Shown: positions 7,865 to 16,111, numbered from the stretch's first letter. The stretch: DNA of 32,730 bases from Gammaproteobacteria bacterium (GCA_021774255.1 JAJFJF010000044.1:1-32730); one strand, 5' to 3'. Notes: a model not told the origin generated them from the sequence alone. Program-made: numbers and translations.

Positions 7865-8039
7865 AAAACTAGGCGTAAGTGTATAATAAGTAAAAAAATG
7901 ACAATGCGAAGATTTAATATTATGCCATACTTTATAGTAGGAAAGCTTAATTTCCTCTTCATTGGGCTTGGTTAAAGCGGCTCTTTGAGCAGGCTGGGCT
8001 TGTATTCTATTAAGTTATTGTTTATTAAAGGAAATTGAT

Positions 8040-8378
8040 ATGACTGACTCATCGAATAAAGAGTGGAAAGAGAATTTAAAAGAAAGCCGAAGCTGGCTAC
8101 GTGGTCTGTACATGTTGGTTGTATTAGCGCTTGGCTTTATTGCCTGCTTGCTGGTGTTGGCCGTCACTGCTTTTCAATTTATTTTGGCGCTGCTCACACG
8201 CCAGCCTAATGCACAATTGATCAGCTTTGGTAGCTCGCTGGCCGAGTATATCCATCAGACGATCAATTACTTGATTTACAACACGGAAGATCGGCCTTTT
8301 CCCTTTGCTGAATGGCCAAAAGCCGTTGTGACCGCTGGCGCGAAAACAAAAGAAGCGAAGCCAAAAGCTGCTGAATAA
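8040..8378 (+). CDS. DUF4389 small membrane protein
   Basis: A 112-residue protein with a charged N-terminus, one long hydrophobic segment (about 22-52, starting RGLYMLVVLALGF), the conserved stretch ISFGSSLAEYIHQ and the signature TEDRPFPFAEWP (82-92), followed by a Lys/Ala-rich tail. This pattern is that of DUF4389 proteins, found beside housekeeping genes in gammaproteobacteria; their role is not known to me. AAAGGA upstream of the ATG supports the start. It is divergent from mfd and followed by a hairpin, so it is probably a single-gene unit. Confidence 0.82.
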   Translation: MTDSSNKEWKENLKESRSWLRGLYMLVVLALGFIACLLVLAVTAFQFILALLTRQPNAQLISFGSSLAEYIHQTINYLIYNTEDRPFPFAEWPKAVVTAGAKTKEAKPKAAE

Positions 8379-8436
8379 GCATCAAGCGACGCTGAGTAGT
8401 TAGGTTACCGCGCACTTTTCGTTTTCATTCCTGACA

Positions 8437-8466
8437 GTGAACCGTTTTCGAGAGAGGGCGGTTTAC
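8437..8466 (+). terminator. terminator-like hairpin after the DUF4389 gene
   Basis: GTGAACCG (8437-8444) pairs with CGGTTTAC (8459-8466), 8 bp with one G-U pair and a 14-base loop, followed by GTGTTTTTAC and more T-rich sequence. It lies 58 bases after the stop. Confidence 0.55.
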
Positions 8467-8570
8467 GTGTTTTTACTATTTTTCTCAAAAACGTTGTCTC
8501 CTATCTTCAGCATGCATTCGGGCTGAAAATTCATTAAAATAGCTCCCATCTGCGAATAAAAGGAGCAAAC

Positions 8571-10070
8571 ATGCAAAAACCAACTGAACGATTACCGCAA
8601 GTGGCCGCATTTTTATCACAAGGCCCATTAAAAGCGTTTATTGGCGGCAAAGCCGTGGCGTCTTCAAATGGCCAGACCTTTGATGTGTTTGATCCCGGCA
8701 GTGGCGAAAAGCTTACCGAAGTGTTTGCCATGCAGCCTGATGAGGTGGCCAGTGCTGTCAGTGCTGCGCAAACCGCATTTGATCAAACAGATTGGGCCAC
8801 CATGTCGACGAGTGAGCGCAGCACGATATTGCGCCGCCTGGCGGATGCAGTGGAGCAAAAAAAAGAAGTGCTCGCACAACTTGATGCGTTAGATTGCGGT
8901 AAATTGTGGGGCTCAGCGGTGAGTGGAGTAGACGACTTTGTGACTTCATTGCGCTATTACGCTGATTTAGCCGAGCAAGCTGTTTTGCATGCACCTATCG
9001 ACATAAAAGGCTATGAGGCAAGTGTGGTGCGTCGCCCCTGGGGGGTATGCGGGGTCATCGTGCCTTGGAATTATCCTTTTGTTTTGTGTGGCTGGGGGAT
9101 TGCCCCCGCATTGGCGGCCGGCAACACCGTGGTGGTGAAGCCTGCCGAAGACACCTCACTTTCTACCTTGTATTTTGCAACGCTTGTGCAAGCGGCGGGT
9201 GTGCCTGATGGGGTGATCAATATTGTGCCGGGAATAGGTGAAGTTACCGGTGCGGCATTGGCGGCTGATCCGCGTCTCAAACGCCTATCCTTTACAGGTT
9301 CCTCAGAGGTAGGGCGCCAAATTGCCGAAGTCTGTGGTCGCAATTTAGTGCCAGTTAAGCTTGAACTCGGTGGCAAGGGGGCAGCCCTTGTATTTGATGA
9401 TGTGGATATCGAAAAAACGGCAGACAAACTGGTATGCGGTATCACAGGCCACACGGGGCAAGTGTGTTGTGCGAGCACGCGCTGGTTTATTCAAAAGCCT
9501 ATTTATGAAGCGCTTCTGGATGCATGTATCGAGCGGCTTAAAAAAGTGCGCATTGGTTATCAGTTAGACGAGACGACTGACATGGGGCCGGTGGTCAGCA
9601 AAACACAGCAAACACGCGTGTTAGGGTATTTAGAAAAGGCCTTGCAAAGCGGTGCAACGGCATTGGTCGAAGGGGGGATCCCTGATGTGCCTGGCTATCA
9701 AGGCACTTATGTGAAGCCGGCATTATTAACGGGCCCGCTGGACAATATTGCAGCACGCGAAGAAATTTTTGGCCCCGTGGCGTATGTGGCAAGCTTTGAA
9801 AGCGAAGCGCAAGGCATTCAAATGGTCAATGATACGCCGTATGGTTTAGGGAACAGTGTTTGGTCTAGTGATTTAGACAGAGCACGGCGCGTGGCGGAAC
9901 AGCTTGAGGCGGGCAATAGTTGGATAAATGATTGCGCTTTGATCACGCATGGCATTCCCTATGGTGGTATTAAACAAAGTGGTATGGGCGGGGGCGTGCT
10001 ATCCATGGAAACCTTGCTCGAATATTGGCGACCGCTGTCAGTGGTGCGTGCGGTCAAAGAGGCAGAGTAA
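8571..10070 (+). CDS. NAD(P)-dependent aldehyde dehydrogenase
   Basis: 499 residues, the usual length of the ALDH superfamily. Seen in order: PWNYP (oxyanion Asn167), KPAEDTSLS of the cofactor site, SFTGSSEVG (Rossmann glycine turn), LELGGKG with general base Glu265, and GQVCCAS with the catalytic cysteine at 299, followed by another Cys at 300. The EEIFGPV and GGIKQSG segments complete the fold. The overall look is that of betaine-aldehyde or related broad aldehyde dehydrogenases (BetB-like), but the substrate cannot be fixed from motifs, and no choline or betaine gene lies nearby. The ribosome site AAGGAG is strong. The stop TAA abuts the ATG of mtnN, so the two genes are probably translated from one transcript. 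Confidence 0.93.
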   Translation: MQKPTERLPQVAAFLSQGPLKAFIGGKAVASSNGQTFDVFDPGSGEKLTEVFAMQPDEVASAVSAAQTAFDQTDWATMSTSERSTILRRLADAVEQKKEVLAQLDALDCGKLWGSAVSGVDDFVTSLRYYADLAEQAVLHAPIDIKGYEASVVRRPWGVCGVIVPWNYPFVLCGWGIAPALAAGNTVVVKPAEDTSLSTLYFATLVQAAGVPDGVINIVPGIGEVTGAALAADPRLKRLSFTGSSEVGRQIAEVCGRNLVPVKLELGGKGAALVFDDVDIEKTADKLVCGITGHTGQVCCASTRWFIQKPIYEALLDACIERLKKVRIGYQLDETTDMGPVVSKTQQTRVLGYLEKALQSGATALVEGGIPDVPGYQGTYVKPALLTGPLDNIAAREEIFGPVAYVASFESEAQGIQMVNDTPYGLGNSVWSSDLDRARRVAEQLEAGNSWINDCALITHGIPYGGIKQSGMGGGVLSMETLLEYWRPLSVVRAVKEAE

Positions 10071-10772
10071 ATGAAAGTGGGTATTATCGCCGCGATGGAA
10101 GAAGAAGTCGCACCTATTCAAGCGCGACTTCAAGACAGACAAGATACAACAATTGCTGGTTTTGCATTTTCACTAGGCTCGCTCGAAGGGTGCGATGTTG
10201 TGCTGTTGAAATCTGATATCGGCAAAGTCAACGCGGCCATGGGTGCGACATTATTAATTGAACAATACCAACCTGATTATATTATCAACATTGGTTCGGC
10301 TGGGGGCGTGCATGCTGATTTAGAGATCGGTGATATCGTGATTGCCGAAGAGCTTTGTTATCACGATGTCGATATTGTTGTCTTTAATTACGAGTACGGT
10401 CAAATACCTGGCATGCCGGCCACGTACCCAACTGATCAAAACTTGCTGAACCTGAGCGAGCGTGTCGCCATCGAGATGATGGCGTCAAGTGACTTGCAAG
10501 TATTAAGAGGCATGATTGCGACAGGCGATGCGTTTATCTCAAAAGATGAACATGTTGCCTCGATCAAAGAGAAGTTCCCGCTCTTACATGCCACTGAAAT
10601 GGAAGCCTGCGCGATTGCCCAAGTGTGCCACCGTTTTGAGACGCCTTTTATTGTGATCCGCGCGATTTCCGATGTGGCCGGTAAAGATTCCAATATTGCT
10701 TTTGAGCAGTTTATTGAAACGGCGGCGGCCAATGCTGCTAACCTGGTTACCCAGATAATCAAAGCGCTGTAA
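10071..10772 (+). CDS. mtnN: 5'-methylthioadenosine/S-adenosylhomocysteine nucleosidase
   Basis: 233 residues, normal for MtnN (Pfs). It hydrolyses methylthioadenosine and S-adenosylhomocysteine to adenine and the ribose thioether, recycling methyl-donor by-products. The N-terminus MKVGIIAAMEEEV is diagnostic. Catalytic residues fit the E. coli pattern: Glu12, Glu178 (in ATEMEACA) and Asp201 (in ISDVAGKDS). The glycine-rich NIGSAGG and GDAF elements are in place. It starts directly at the stop of the aldehyde dehydrogenase with no spacer, which suggests coupling; a metabolic reason for the pairing is not obvious. Confidence 0.96.
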   Translation: MKVGIIAAMEEEVAPIQARLQDRQDTTIAGFAFSLGSLEGCDVVLLKSDIGKVNAAMGATLLIEQYQPDYIINIGSAGGVHADLEIGDIVIAEELCYHDVDIVVFNYEYGQIPGMPATYPTDQNLLNLSERVAIEMMASSDLQVLRGMIATGDAFISKDEHVASIKEKFPLLHATEMEACAIAQVCHRFETPFIVIRAISDVAGKDSNIAFEQFIETAAANAANLVTQIIKAL

Positions 10773-10799
10773 CCGGGTAGCTAACCTATAGATATTTTA

Positions 10800-10836
10800 G
10801 ATAACCGTCAAAATTAAATCTTTAAAAACGGTTATC
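10800..10836 (+). terminator. inverted repeat after mtnN
   Basis: GATAACCGT (10800-10808) and ACGGTTATC (10828-10836) form a perfect 9-bp stem with a 19-base A/T-rich loop, 27 bases after the mtnN stop. A T-run is missing, so termination is likely but not classical; an operator is the alternative. Confidence 0.45.
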
Positions 10837-10865
10837 CAAAAATTTACACTCAAATGTTATTCTAT

Positions 10866-10924
10866 ATAGATAGAAAGCAATAAAGTGTTGATTTTTGATA
10901 CTCACTCCGCGCCTTTCTATCTAT
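10866..10924. promoter_or_regulatory. 12-bp perfect inverted repeat upstream of the 619-residue gene
   Basis: ATAGATAGAAAG (10866-10877) and CTTTCTATCTAT (10913-10924) are exact inverse copies separated by 35 bases, ending 34 bases before the ATG at 10959. As DNA it could be a pair of operator half-sites about 4.5 helical turns apart. As RNA it would be a hairpin in the leader. Confidence 0.45.
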
Positions 10925-10955
10925 TTAAGCCTTCCTACTTAACAAGTCTACTTGT

Positions 10956-12815
10956 GTGATGTCGACGGCAGCAAACTGCTTCTACGCAGCTTTGTTGTTG
11001 CTTTCCCTGCACGCTCAGTTCAATGGGGCGCTTGCTGCAAACAGCGCCCCGCAATTTGTGCACTTTCACGATTTTTTGGATCTTCAGCCTTATCCTGACG
11101 AAAGCCCCTTTGAGCCAACGTTGGCCTTTCATCAGATAGGCAATACTCCCTTTCTGACCGTTGCGGATGCGAGAGGGTGTGGTGTTCATCGCATTGATGA
11201 TTACTATAACTACCCCAGAGAGCCTGAAAAGTGGCGGCTTCATGAAGAAATTTTCTATGGTAGTCCGTCAGATGTTGTGATGTCAGCTTGTATGTTTCAT
11301 CGACCACCAGACCAGGAGAGCGATTTTCTTTGGATTCAATATGCAGAATGCGACTCTGGCAGGGTGGATTGTGAGTCACCTATTTACGAGCGTACTGGAG
11401 ACGAGACTTACACAGAGCCGTCACAGCATTTTGTCATACCGGGTGTGCGTGAATGTCAAGGTGTGCCTAACGAGAATGAAGTGTTTTGCGCATGTTTTAA
11501 GAATCAGAGTGGTCAAGATACGCAATCACCCGTGTACAGATGGGATGAGCGTACTTATGAACGCACTGGGCTTGAAGAGATCTTAGAGAGTGTGACGGGT
11601 GTGGACGCATACCATTTTAAGATGCGGGGGACAAAAAATGCCATGCTGTCGAGCGAAGCTTCAATCTCACCAATATACATCCCTTGCGGCGGGTGGACTG
11701 CAACACTACTGAGTGTTCCACTGGCAACATTGACGATAAGTGCTTGTGAGCTTTCTACTATGTTATATCCTGCATGTGGCTGGGCAACTGCTGATACAGG
11801 CAAAGCGGAGCTTTGGTGTCATAACGAGCACGAGCTAGAAATGAATTTTGCTGGCAATCTTGAAATAGGCAATACACGCCGTGTCCGTTGCTTAGATAGA
11901 AGAGTCGTGAGTCCATCTTATGCTATCCAAGCTTTGGATCACCCAAGCATTTCATATTCTATTCTTCACAGTTGTAATTCCGTGAGTGATAACACCCGGA
12001 TCGCATGCGAGCCGTATGATGTTGGGTTCCCTCGTGCCCGTGAGGTGGACGTATTTGTTCATACCAGTATCTATTGGCCTCAAATAATCGCTTTTCTTGA
12101 AGACCGCGGGGAGCAGGGTTACGTTTTTAGTTTTTACGCAGACTCAGACATCACGGCCTCGCCGCCACCTTCGGAACCGCCTAGTTCATCAGAGGATTCA
12201 GAAGGCCCTAAAAATGGTGAAAATATTGCTATCTTGTTTGCAGTCATTGTTGTGCCGATAGCCGGGATTTTTTGCGGTGGCTGTTTGCTGTATTTGTGCT
12301 TGTTCAAACGTCCTGATGGGCAGAAGTTTGAAGGTGATAATTGTTTTCAAGTAAACTTACAAGCAGCAAAAGAAGCGATAGAGCATCTTTTTGAGCCACT
12401 CCAAGCGAAGCTTCTCTCAGTGATTAGCTTGCCGCAGTTTCGTTGGCTTTGTTTGGTTTTGGCGTTGGGAAACCTGCTTGCCAATATCTGCTTTTTTATT
12501 GTCCTCAGTCTTGGCTCTGTGTTTGCTTGTGTTGTCATCATGCTGTGCTTGTACATTTGCTTGACGGCAGAGAGGCAAGATATCAGGCTGATGCGCTTTG
12601 ATAGGGTGATTATTTTGCTTGGTTTAGTGTTGAGCTATATTTTCTTTGGACTTGCTTTGATGGCAATTTATGAAGATTCCGACAAAGAAAACGATGATTT
12701 GGCGTTTGGCATTGCTTCATTCATTGCCATCTCACCACTTTATTTTAAACTGGTGAAGAGCCCTGCGGAAAAACTGTGGCGTGGTAATGATGATACCTAC
12801 AGCACTATCCAGTGA
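10956..12815 (+). CDS. unknown receptor-like membrane protein with Cys-rich exported domain
   Basis: 619 residues, no family recognised. Residues 1-28 are a signal peptide (hydrophobic core AALLLLSLHA, cleavage near GALAA). Residues 29-400 form an exported domain with 14 cysteines, many aromatics and acidic residues, and four SP(I/V/S)Y motifs at 141, 191, 238 and 319; the first three are about 48 residues apart, suggesting beta repeats. Residues 401-420 are a Ser/Pro/Glu linker. A membrane helix follows (424-450, IAILFAVIVVPIAGIF), then an amphipathic cytoplasmic stretch (451-495), two membrane helices in 497-538, one at 550-572 and one at 582-600, and a polar tail. The expected topology is a large periplasmic head on a five-helix base. 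The GTG at 10956 precedes an ATG at 10959, which is the likelier start; no Shine-Dalgarno is visible. It stands alone, with repeats on both sides. Confidence 0.8.
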   Translation: MMSTAANCFYAALLLLSLHAQFNGALAANSAPQFVHFHDFLDLQPYPDESPFEPTLAFHQIGNTPFLTVADARGCGVHRIDDYYNYPREPEKWRLHEEIFYGSPSDVVMSACMFHRPPDQESDFLWIQYAECDSGRVDCESPIYERTGDETYTEPSQHFVIPGVRECQGVPNENEVFCACFKNQSGQDTQSPVYRWDERTYERTGLEEILESVTGVDAYHFKMRGTKNAMLSSEASISPIYIPCGGWTATLLSVPLATLTISACELSTMLYPACGWATADTGKAELWCHNEHELEMNFAGNLEIGNTRRVRCLDRRVVSPSYAIQALDHPSISYSILHSCNSVSDNTRIACEPYDVGFPRAREVDVFVHTSIYWPQIIAFLEDRGEQGYVFSFYADSDITASPPPSEPPSSSEDSEGPKNGENIAILFAVIVVPIAGIFCGGCLLYLCLFKRPDGQKFEGDNCFQVNLQAAKEAIEHLFEPLQAKLLSVISLPQFRWLCLVLALGNLLANICFFIVLSLGSVFACVVIMLCLYICLTAERQDIRLMRFDRVIILLGLVLSYIFFGLALMAIYEDSDKENDDLAFGIASFIAISPLYFKLVKSPAEKLWRGNDDTYSTIQ

Positions 12816-13023
12816 GCTTTGTTTTGTTTCTGTTTTCTTTTGTGCGTTCATACTCAATAGTGCTTGAGAAGGCTTTTAGCGCTCTGATGGTGTCAAAAAA
12901 ACAGTTAATAATAAGTTAATTTGATAACTTTTTTGGGCAGATTTAGGCTTATTTTTTAGCGTTCAAATGGAAGATATTAGGTTTTTAGATGTTAAACAAT
13001 GAACCTGCCCCCCTCTCGGCCCA

Positions 13024-13091
13024 TTGACTTAATTCAGTCAAGTTAACTAAATTTGGTTAATATTGACAAAGCTTGACTAAATCTTGTCAAG
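13024..13091. repeat. cluster of TTGAC/GTCAA dyads
   Basis: TTGACT (13024-13029) with AGTCAA (13036-13041), GTTAAC (13042-13047), a lone TTGAC (13063-13067), and CTTGAC (13072-13077) with GTCAAG (13086-13091). Two dyads have arms of 6 bp and spacers of 6 and 8 bases. The density looks like a multi-site binding region. Confidence 0.45.
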
Positions 13092-13130
13092 TTAGCTTTA
13101 TCTGCTTTTTTTATATTCGTTTTCTGAAAC

Positions 13131-13179
13131 TGGCCGTTAGATGCTGATTTTGGCCGTATTGCGGCAAAAATGGCCGCAA
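13131..13179. repeat. TGGCCG repeats at exact 20-bp spacing, with hairpin
   Basis: TGGCCGT at 13131 and 13151 and TGGCCGC at 13171 share the same phase (two helical turns). A fourth copy lies at 13224 out of phase. The third is also the right arm of a 7-bp hairpin TTGCGGC/GCCGCAA (13159-13165, 13173-13179) with a 7-base loop. Confidence 0.5.
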
Positions 13180-13247
13180 AGTGACTATCTTGGTAGTCAA
13201 AGTCTTCTTGGATTTTAAAAAGATGGCCGTACTTTTATCTAATCTAC

Positions 13248-13916
13248 TTAGGCGGCATCCGGCTGATTATCAGGATGGGCGGCTTGAAAGGCGGGGAGGG
13301 TATTGCAGTGGTCATCGATGCGCTGCAGAGTCGGGAAGGCGTCCAGCGGAAAGTCAAAGCGCTTGGCGTTGTAAAGTTGCGGGATGAGGCACACATCAGC
13401 AAAGGTCACTTCGTCGCCGCAGCAAAAAGGCGAGGTGTGAGGAGTTTGTTGGTTAAGCATTTTTTCTAATGCATTAAACCCTTCATTGAGCCAGTGGTGG
13501 TACCAAGCTGTTTTTTGCGTGTCATCAACATGCAAGGTGCCGGTCAGGTATTTTAAAACGCGTAAATTATTAAGTGGATGAATATCACAGGCGATGAGTT
13601 GTGCGAGCGCGCGTGCTGTTGCTTTTTTGGCTGGCGCGCCGGGTAGCAGTGCAGGGCTGGGGTGCAACTCTTCTAAATATTCTAAAATGGCGAGTGATTG
13701 ATTTAACACAAACGGTTCAGCAGAAGCGTCGCTATCATCTATCAAGGTAGGCACTAAGCCTTGCGGGTTCAGTGCTCGGTAATCTGCTTTATGTTGCTCG
13801 CCGCCATCACGCACCAAATGCACGCTGCGCTGCTTAAAAGGGAGACCTTTGTAGTGCAGCGCGATACGCACGCGATACGATGCTGTTGAACGGAAATAAT
13901 CAAATAAGGTGATCAT
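13248..13916 (-). CDS. maiA: maleylacetoacetate isomerase (zeta-class GST)
   Basis: 222 residues. The enzyme converts maleylacetoacetate to fumarylacetoacetate with glutathione, the penultimate step of tyrosine breakdown. The N-terminal thioredoxin-like domain has FRSTASYRVRIAL (8-20), the zeta-GST active-site region, then LNPQGLVPTL and NQSLAILEYLEE of the glutathione site. The C-terminal helical domain has FADVCLIPQLYNAKRFDF and ends with PAFQAAHPDNQPDA, a typical family ending. Its start overlaps the stop of the FAH-family gene by four bases (ATGA), so it is the last gene of the hppD operon and is translationally coupled. Confidence 0.95.
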   Translation of the reverse strand: MITLFDYFRSTASYRVRIALHYKGLPFKQRSVHLVRDGGEQHKADYRALNPQGLVPTLIDDSDASAEPFVLNQSLAILEYLEELHPSPALLPGAPAKKATARALAQLIACDIHPLNNLRVLKYLTGTLHVDDTQKTAWYHHWLNEGFNALEKMLNQQTPHTSPFCCGDEVTFADVCLIPQLYNAKRFDFPLDAFPTLQRIDDHCNTLPAFQAAHPDNQPDAA

Positions 13917-14908
13917 TTCGGCGGGGTGTATTCCACAATTTGCTGGTCAATGGCGCCAAAAATACTTTTGCCAGCATCACTTAACATTTCGATATGGATC
14001 TTATCGCCAAACTGCATAAACGGTGTGATAGGCTTACCGTTTTCAATAATTTCCAACATACGTTTTTCCGCTAAACAAGACGAACCAGCGCTGCGGTCTA
14101 CGTTAGACACGGTGCCTGAGCCAATGATGGTGCCGGCCGTGAGCGAACGCGTTTTTGCGGCATGCGCCACCAAGGTAGGGAAGTCAAAGGTCATGTCGAC
14201 GCCGGCATTAGGCTTACCAAACAGTGCTTTGTTGTAGTGTGTGATGAGCGGCAAGTGTACTTTTTTGCCATCCCATGCCGTGCCCAGTTCATCTGGCGTG
14301 ACGGCCACGGGTGAAAACGCACTGGCAGGCTTGCTGTGGAAAAAGCCAAAGCCTTTGCCAAGCTCTGCCGGGATAAGATTACGCAGTGACACGTCGTTGA
14401 CTAGCATCAGTAAACGAATGTGTTTTTCAGCGCCTTCAGGCGAAATACCCATGGGCACATCATCTGTGATGACGGTGATTTCTGACTCAAAATCAATACC
14501 CCAGTCTTCACTGCCGATCGGTACATCATCGCAAGGGCCAAGCAATTGATCAGAGCCGCCTTGATACATCAAGGGGTCTGTCCAGAAATGCTCGGGCATT
14601 TCCGCGCCGCGAGCGCGACGTACGAGCTCAACGTGATTCACATACGCACTGCCGTCTGCCCATTGGTAGCTACGTGGCAAAGGCGCCATGCATTGATGGC
14701 AGTCAAAGGGGAGGCTGCCGGGTAGCTCGTGATTGCTGTTGAGTGCGGCATACACTTCTTGTAGCTTTGGTTCGGTGGTTGCCCAGTTATCAAGCGCGGC
14801 TTGTAAGGTGGGCGCAATGTCCGGTACAGGGACAGCGTGCGTGAGTGCCTTGTTGACGATAACAAGTTGCCCATCACGTTGACCATTTTTGAGGGTGGCT
14901 AATTTCAT
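13913..14908 (-). CDS. fumarylacetoacetate hydrolase family protein
   Basis: 331 residues. FAH-family enzymes cleave fumarylacetoacetate to fumarate and acetoacetate; this is the shorter bacterial version rather than the roughly 420-residue eukaryotic type. The family metal site is visible in GIDFESEITVITDDV (Asp139, Glu141, Glu143), with PVAVTPDELGTAWDG and GTIIGSGTVSN further on. HQCMAPLPRSYQWADGSAY is the usual entrance to the catalytic domain. It lies between hppD (49-base gap) and maiA (ATGA overlap) in one direction, so the tyrosine-pathway role is well supported by context. AAAGAG lies upstream of its start, within a spacer that repeats TTAAAGA-like units. Confidence 0.92.
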   Translation of the reverse strand: MKLATLKNGQRDGQLVIVNKALTHAVPVPDIAPTLQAALDNWATTEPKLQEVYAALNSNHELPGSLPFDCHQCMAPLPRSYQWADGSAYVNHVELVRRARGAEMPEHFWTDPLMYQGGSDQLLGPCDDVPIGSEDWGIDFESEITVITDDVPMGISPEGAEKHIRLLMLVNDVSLRNLIPAELGKGFGFFHSKPASAFSPVAVTPDELGTAWDGKKVHLPLITHYNKALFGKPNAGVDMTFDFPTLVAHAAKTRSLTAGTIIGSGTVSNVDRSAGSSCLAEKRMLEIIENGKPITPFMQFGDKIHIEMLSDAGKSIFGAIDQQIVEYTPPK

Positions 14909-14957
14909 AAAACGTAATCTCTTTAAAACTCTTTAACTCGTTCTTTAATTCTTTACT

Positions 14958-16022
14958 TTAACCTTCTAATACACCACGGCGAATTTGATCTTCTTCAATC
15001 GATTCAAAGAGCGCTTTAAAGTTACCTTCACCAAAGCCTTCGTTGCCTTTACGCTGAATAATTTCAAAGAATACCGGGCCCATTAAATTTTCAGTGAAGA
15101 TTTGTAGCAAGATCCCTTCGCCTTTCACAGGCGCGCCGTCGACTAAAATTTTATTCTTTTTCAATCGTGGTAGATCTTCGTTGTGTTCAGGTACACGTTC
15201 ATCCACTTTTTCATAGTAGGTGTCGGGTGTGCTTAAGAAACGCGCATCTTGCTCACGCAAGGTTTCAACAGTTTCGTAGATATCAGCAGCTGCTAAGGCA
15301 ATATGTTGTATGCCTTCACCGTTAAACTCTTTTAAAAACTCTTCGATTTGTGATTTATCATCAGACGATTCGTTAATCGGAATACGAATGTTACCGCAAG
15401 GGCTGGTCATCGCACGACTTAATAGGCCAGTAAGTTTGCCTTCGATGTCAAAATAACGAATTTCTTTAAAGTTGAAAAACTTCTCGTAAAAACCTCCCCA
15501 GACATCCATGTTGCCGCGCTGCACGTTATGTGTCACATGATCAAGGTAGGTGAGGCCGACGCCTTTAGGATTGGGGTCGATACCTTCGATGAATTCAAAA
15601 TCTTGATCGTAAACAGCTTTAGTTTGGTAGCGATCAACAAAGTAAATCAGTGTATCGCCGATGCCATAAATAGCCGGTGTATCGGTGAGGTAATCTTCAC
15701 CTTCATAGGCCGTGGCGCCTAAATCAATCGCGCGCTGCATGGCGGCTTTGGCATCTTTGACACGAAAGCCCATCGCAGAAGCACCGGGGCCATGCGTCTC
15801 TGAAAAGGTTTTGACGCGGTCACTTTTCATATTGTTGACCAAGAAATTAATATCGCCTTGGCGATAGAGTGTCACATCTTCAGTGCGATGACGCGCCACG
15901 GGGGTGAAGCCCAGCATTTCGATTTGCTTCACAACGTGTTCGGTTTCTGGTCCACTAAATTCAAGAAATTCAAAGCCATCAGTGCCCATGGGATTCATAT
16001 CAGAGGATACTTTTTCGTTCAT
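14958..16022 (-). CDS. hppD: 4-hydroxyphenylpyruvate dioxygenase
   Basis: 354 residues, standard for bacterial HPPD. It oxidises 4-hydroxyphenylpyruvate to homogentisate using Fe(II) and O2. The three iron ligands fit the family: His162 (YLDHVTHN), His240 (GIQHIAL) and Glu320 (FFEIIQRKG). The C-terminal GNFKALFESIEEDQ is the conserved lid helix. GAGGAAG just upstream fixes the start. It is the first gene of the operon with FAH and maiA. In Legionella the homologue (legiolysin) is linked to pigment and haemolysis through homogentisate. No homogentisate dioxygenase lies here, so homogentisate is either processed by an enzyme encoded elsewhere or allowed to accumulate. Confidence 0.97.
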   Translation of the reverse strand: MNEKVSSDMNPMGTDGFEFLEFSGPETEHVVKQIEMLGFTPVARHRTEDVTLYRQGDINFLVNNMKSDRVKTFSETHGPGASAMGFRVKDAKAAMQRAIDLGATAYEGEDYLTDTPAIYGIGDTLIYFVDRYQTKAVYDQDFEFIEGIDPNPKGVGLTYLDHVTHNVQRGNMDVWGGFYEKFFNFKEIRYFDIEGKLTGLLSRAMTSPCGNIRIPINESSDDKSQIEEFLKEFNGEGIQHIALAAADIYETVETLREQDARFLSTPDTYYEKVDERVPEHNEDLPRLKKNKILVDGAPVKGEGILLQIFTENLMGPVFFEIIQRKGNEGFGEGNFKALFESIEEDQIRRGVLEG

Positions 16023-16087
16023 TGCTTACTTCCTCGCGGGTGCATATTTAAATTGAAGGTGAAATTTTAAGTGATTTAGCGTAAAAC

Positions 16088-16111
16088 TTACAGCTAGAAT
16101 TACAGCTAGAA
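16088..16111. repeat. perfect tandem 12-bp repeat in the hppD leader
   Basis: TTACAGCTAGAA occurs twice in a row (16088-16099, 16100-16111), immediately downstream of the putative hppD -10 in the direction of transcription. The position suits an operator or an RNA control element. AGCT gives each unit a dyad core. Confidence 0.6.

Larger units (their letters stand above)
12816..13247. other. 432-bp convergent spacer with dyads and phased repeats
   Basis: No gene seen. The first 200 bases are A/T-rich and featureless. 13024-13091 holds several TTGAC/GTCAA half-sites, and 13131-13179 holds three TGGCCG elements 20 bp apart (listed separately). Because both flanking genes end here, these are not ordinary promoters of either. 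Confidence 0.6.

Noticed and set aside
11020..11379. 119-codon ORF antisense to the unknown membrane protein
   Set aside because: The + strand frame is open for 619 codons with a signal peptide and membrane helices; the antisense frame is a shadow.
13131..13230. Possible CRISPR-like or iteron array
   Set aside because: Only three or four copies of a 6-7 bp motif with 14-base gaps; far too short for CRISPR repeats, and no replication protein gene nearby.
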